Positions 53,262-56,053 of a stretch of 56,053 nucleotides of DNA are shown here, piece after piece. How positions within the stretch are numbered: position 1 is the stretch's first letter; the number at the start of each line of letters is the position of its first letter. Under the pieces are notes generated by a model. It saw nothing but the letters and a program-made list of their open reading frames with translations. It ran no database searches and was not told the DNA's origin. The stretch is taken from positions 1,518,919 through 1,574,971 of the forward strand of contig NZ_CH902583.1 of assembly GCF_000152965.1 (NCBI RefSeq). Direction: 5' to 3'. The position numbers were made by a program, and so were the translations under genes. The stretch is from Roseobacter sp. MED193. GTDB lineage: Bacteria; Pseudomonadota; Alphaproteobacteria; Rhodobacterales; Rhodobacteraceae.

Positions 53262-53325
53262 AATGGTTCATTATTTGAACCGTTGGTTTGAATTTAGATT
53301 GACAGCCCACCCGCTTATCTGTCAA
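53262..53325. promoter_or_regulatory. divergent control region with two inverted repeats
   Basis: AATGGTTCA-ttatt-TGAACCGTT (53262-53284, one mismatch) resembles an IclR-family operator. TTGACAG-N13-CTGTCAA (53299-53325) places a -35-like TTGACA on each strand, facing the other. The -10 boxes are not clear. Binding by the adjacent IclR regulator is inferred. Confidence 0.55.
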
Positions 53326-53372
53326 CAAAATATCAACTCGGGCGTTTGTTTTTCCAAACGCGCATCCAACAA

Positions 53373-54179
53373 ATGGTCAAACGGAGATCAAAGCGGCAGA
53401 TGGGAACCGTCAGTAAAGCCCTTAAATTGTTAAGCTATTTCGCACCTGATCGGACCGAAGTCGGGCTGAGTGACCTCACTCGCCTTTCGGGCATGAACAA
53501 GGCCACGGTCTATCGCCTCATGGGCGAGTTGCAAGAATCAGGCTTTGTCGAACAGGGAGAGAGTGACCGGGCCTACCGGCTTGGGCCGCAGGTTTTGCAT
53601 TTGGCCGCCCTGCGCGAAGCCTCTACGCCGATCCTCTCAGTCTCGCGTCGGGTTCTGCGTGAGCTGAGCGATGAAACCGGCGAAACCACCCATGTCTCGC
53701 TGGGGCATGAGACCCATGTGCAGACACTCAGCCATGCCTATTCCCCCAGTCACGCCACCAAAGTCACCATGGATGACGCCCAAACCGTGACCTACCACGC
53801 CACAAGCTCCGGCCTTGCTATTCTGGCCTATGCTGATCCCGAATTTGTTGAACAGGTTCTGTCCCAGCCCCTTGAGGCCCATACCAGCATGACATTGGTG
53901 GACCCGAATGACATTCGCACCAAACTGGCCGCGGTCCGCGAGACTGGATTGTCGGATACCCTGGGCAGCTTTGAACTGGAGGTGCACTCCCACGCAGTGC
54001 CCATTTTTGGGGCAGATCGCAGGGCCATCGGGGCGCTGGCTGTGGCGGCGCCGGCCTCGCGGATGTCACCGGAACAACAAGAAACCATTCGCGCTGCCCT
54101 GCGTCGCGCCGGAGCCGCGCTGACCCACCGTATCGGGGGCAGCCCGCCCGCCGATTACCCGCAGGATGTCCCCGCGTGA
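53373..54179 (+). CDS. IclR family transcriptional regulator
   Basis: The protein has 268 residues from the ATG at 53373; an ATG at 53400 ('MGTVSKALKLL') is equally plausible, and neither has a strong ribosome binding site. The N-terminal winged HTH has 'VGLSDLTRLSGMNKATVYRLMGELQESGFVEQ'. The C-terminal IclR effector domain has 'LRELSDETGETTHVSLGHE', 'YHATSSGLAILAYADP' and 'FGADRRAIGALAVAAPASRM'. It is divergent from the TTT operon and followed by an aminotransferase gene after 60 bases, so it should control both. The effector is unknown. Confidence 0.92.
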   Translation: MVKRRSKRQMGTVSKALKLLSYFAPDRTEVGLSDLTRLSGMNKATVYRLMGELQESGFVEQGESDRAYRLGPQVLHLAALREASTPILSVSRRVLRELSDETGETTHVSLGHETHVQTLSHAYSPSHATKVTMDDAQTVTYHATSSGLAILAYADPEFVEQVLSQPLEAHTSMTLVDPNDIRTKLAAVRETGLSDTLGSFELEVHSHAVPIFGADRRAIGALAVAAPASRMSPEQQETIRAALRRAGAALTHRIGGSPPADYPQDVPA

Positions 54180-54239
54180 TCCAGCGCCCCTCTCTTCAAG
54201 ATACCCCGGCCCCCGTAGGCCTGATCAGGAGTTTCCTCA

Positions 54240-55595
54240 ATGAAAGATTCCAATTTCCTAAAGGAACATAACGCCAAATCGCTTTGGCACCCTATGGCAC
54301 ATCCTGCCGACAGCCAGGCCAATCCGCCTGCCATTATCACCGCAGCCTCAGGCGTGCGGATCACGGATCTGGATGGGCATGAGGTGATTGATGCGGTTGG
54401 CGGTCTCTGGAACGTCAATCTCGGGTTCTCCTGCCAGCCCGTCAAAGACGCCATTGCCGCTCAACTGGACGTGCTGCCCTATTACTCCACTTTTCGCGGC
54501 ACCAGTAATGATCAGGTGATCCAGCTGGCCGAGATGCTGCGCGATTTCTTTGCCCCCGACGGGCTAACCCGGGCCTTTTTCACCTCTGGCGGTTCGGACT
54601 CGGTGGAAACCGCCCTGCGCCTGGCCCGGCAATACCACAAGGTGCGCGGCGAAGCGGGTCGCACCAAGTTCCTCAGCCTGAAAAAGGGCTATCACGGCAC
54701 CCATATGGGCGGGGCTTCGGTCAATGGCAATGCCAATTTCCGCACCCAGTATGAACCGCTGTTGCCTGGCTGCCACCATATTCCGGCCCCCTACACCTAT
54801 CGCAATCCTTTTAATGAAAGCGACCCCGAACGGCTGGCGCAGCTTTGCCTGCAGGCCCTGGAAGATGAGATCGCCTTTCAGGGGGCGGGCACCATTGCGG
54901 CCTTTATCATGGAGCCGATCCTTGGCGCTGGCGGAGTGATCCCGCCGCATGAAAGCTTCATGCCGGGTGTGCGCGATATCTGCACCAAGTACGGCATCCT
55001 GTTGATCGCGGATGAGGTGATCACAGCCTTTGGCCGCACCGGCTCTTGGTCCGGATCACGGCACTGGGGGGTTCAGCCTGATTTCATGTGCACCGCCAAG
55101 GCAATCACCAATGGCTATTTCCCCTTTGGCGCAGTGATGATTGCGGATGCCGTCGCCGAAGTGTTCGAGCAGGATGAAACCGGGCGGGCTGCCATTGGTC
55201 ACGGCTATACCTATTCCGGCCATCCGGTTGGCGCCGCGGCCGCTCTGGCCTGTTTGGAAGAAACCCTGCGCCTGGATGTGCCGACAAACGCGGCGGCCAG
55301 GGGAAAAGAGCTACATCAGGGGCTGCTGGCGCTACAGGAAAAACACACGTTGATTGGCGATGTGCGCGGTGGCCATGGGTTGATGTGCGCGATGGAGCTG
55401 GTTGCAGATCGCGACAGCAAGGCAGCCGCAGACAAAAAGACCACGGCTGTCCTGCAAGAGGTCACCTATCAAAACGGCGCCATGGTGCGCGTCTCCGGCC
55501 CCAATATTATTCTGTCGCCGCCGCTGGTTCTCAGCTCGCAGGACGTCCAGGGCATCCTCTCTGCCCTGGACGCCGGTTTCTCGGCTGCAAGCTAG
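54240..55595 (+). CDS. class III pyridoxal-phosphate aminotransferase (omega-type)
   Basis: This 451-residue protein has 'SLWHPMAHPADSQ' at the N-terminus, 'FFTSGGSDSVETALRLARQYH' (PLP phosphate loop), 'KKGYHGTHMGGASV', 'LLIADEVITAFGRTG' (the Asp that contacts the PLP nitrogen) and the Schiff-base lysine in 'CTAKAITNGYFPFG'. The fold and motifs fit omega-amino acid:pyruvate aminotransferases and relatives that turn a terminal amine into an aldehyde. Placed opposite a TTT importer and an ALDH, it suggests amine or omega-amino acid catabolism. It may be cotranscribed with the IclR gene. Confidence 0.93.
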   Translation: MKDSNFLKEHNAKSLWHPMAHPADSQANPPAIITAASGVRITDLDGHEVIDAVGGLWNVNLGFSCQPVKDAIAAQLDVLPYYSTFRGTSNDQVIQLAEMLRDFFAPDGLTRAFFTSGGSDSVETALRLARQYHKVRGEAGRTKFLSLKKGYHGTHMGGASVNGNANFRTQYEPLLPGCHHIPAPYTYRNPFNESDPERLAQLCLQALEDEIAFQGAGTIAAFIMEPILGAGGVIPPHESFMPGVRDICTKYGILLIADEVITAFGRTGSWSGSRHWGVQPDFMCTAKAITNGYFPFGAVMIADAVAEVFEQDETGRAAIGHGYTYSGHPVGAAAALACLEETLRLDVPTNAAARGKELHQGLLALQEKHTLIGDVRGGHGLMCAMELVADRDSKAAADKKTTAVLQEVTYQNGAMVRVSGPNIILSPPLVLSSQDVQGILSALDAGFSAAS

Positions 55596-55614
55596 GCCTG
55601 CCACAGGCGCCACC

Positions 55615-55637
55615 GCAGCCGACCATGGGTCGGCTGC
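55615..55637. other. strong stem-loop after aminotransferase gene
   Basis: A perfect 10-bp stem, GCAGCCGACC-atg-GGTCGGCTGC, lies 20 bases past the aminotransferase stop codon. It has no T-run. It may end transcription inefficiently, or mark the joint with the truncated ClpV sequence that starts about 20 bases further on. Confidence 0.6.
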
Positions 55638-55656
55638 CACCAGATACCATGGCGGT

Positions 55657-56053
55657 TTCAAACTCCCCCTTCATCGAGGCGCCAGCCTGCAATAGGCCAA
55701 TATCCAAGGCCAAGAGCCGCACATTTTGCAACGCTGGCGGCACATCTCCACGGGCAATCCGCAGGGCAAAGCCTTCAACAACAGCCGTTTTCCCAACGCC
55801 TGCCTCACCTGTGAGGATCGGGTTGTTCTGGCGTCGCCGCATCAGGATATCAACAATCTGGCGGATCTCTTCGTCGCGCCCCACAATGGGGTCAATTTCC
55901 CCATTGCGCGCCTGTTCGGTCAGATCCGTGCAGAACTGCTCCAGCGCCTCTCCCTTGCCCATGGCACCGGGGGCCATGGCACCAGAGGCCTCGCCGGGTT
56001 CGGCACCGCCACCGGTCACAGAACTGCCATCCTGCGCCGACATCGTGGCCTCA
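55657..56053 (-). pseudogene. truncated type VI secretion ATPase ClpV (TssH) fragment
   Basis: The minus strand reads as the start of the first AAA+ module of a ClpV/TssH ATPase: 'LEQFCTDLTEQARNGEIDPI', 'VGRDEEIRQIVDIL', Walker A 'GEAGVGKTAVVEG', 'LALDIGLLQAGASMKGEFE'. Similarity stops abruptly at 55657, and the following residues ('TAMVSGGSRPMVGCGG') are not ClpV, so Walker B, the second AAA+ module and the C-terminus are missing. The 5' part continues beyond the right edge. ClpV recycles the contracted TssB/TssC sheath. This copy cannot do so, and other T6SS genes may lie to the right. Confidence 0.8.

Overview
The window looks like chromosomal DNA of a marine alphaproteobacterium of the Roseobacter group (Rhodobacterales). 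This rests on the alphaproteobacterial 5' end of a 16S rRNA gene, the GC-rich coding bias, the formate dehydrogenase cluster with its DUF3305/DUF3306/TorD/Tat-target genes, the many TRAP, TTT and ABC importers, and a short intergenic repeat of a type I associate with this group. No database was searched, so the genus is not assigned.

Layout. 1-1360: 5' part of a 16S rRNA gene (minus), its leader and a probable promoter, next to the terminator of ridA. 1389-2647: RidA-family deaminase and two tandem paralogous small secreted proteins. 2781-11919: an RpiR-type regulator divergent from an operon of N-formylglutamate amidohydrolase-family hydrolase, TRAP importer (small permease, large permease, Tat-exported binding protein), glutamine-synthetase-like ligase, aldehyde dehydrogenase and iron alcohol dehydrogenase. 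Together these read as a gamma-glutamylation route for an imported amine or amino alcohol, which is the best candidate here for an undescribed pathway. 12049-14423: a tiny membrane ORF, a GntR-like LacI-family repressor and a divergent GAPDH with two operator-like palindromes between them.

14549-30020: sensor kinase (CTG start), a convergent NtrC-like response regulator without the GAFTGA loop, and a large divergent formate dehydrogenase region. The minus arm encodes DUF3305, DUF3306, a TorD chaperone, a small Tat-target protein and the alpha, beta and gamma subunits, probably with the regulator last. The plus arm encodes a multi-cluster 4Fe-4S protein, an Mrp ATPase, a degenerate biotin/lipoate-ligase-like protein and a DUF6505 protein.

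30334-36070: a phosphonate importer operon (phnC, phnD, two phnE) ending in a hexapeptide acyltransferase, without C-P lyase core genes, and a divergent rpe. 36412-38376: a chemoreceptor with a periplasmic CxxCH heme-c motif. 38403-46892: a compact beta-oxidation operon (FadB-like, thiolase, two acyl-CoA dehydrogenases, thioesterase, enoyl-CoA hydratase, acyl-CoA ligase). 47355-55595: Tm-1-like/UPF0261 protein, aldehyde dehydrogenase and a tripartite tricarboxylate transporter, divergent from an IclR regulator and a class III aminotransferase. The right edge holds a truncated type VI secretion ClpV ATPase remnant.

The overall theme is import and oxidation of small organic solutes, with each catabolic block carrying its own importer and a divergent regulator. 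No tRNA, CRISPR array, complete insertion sequence or replication origin was recognised.
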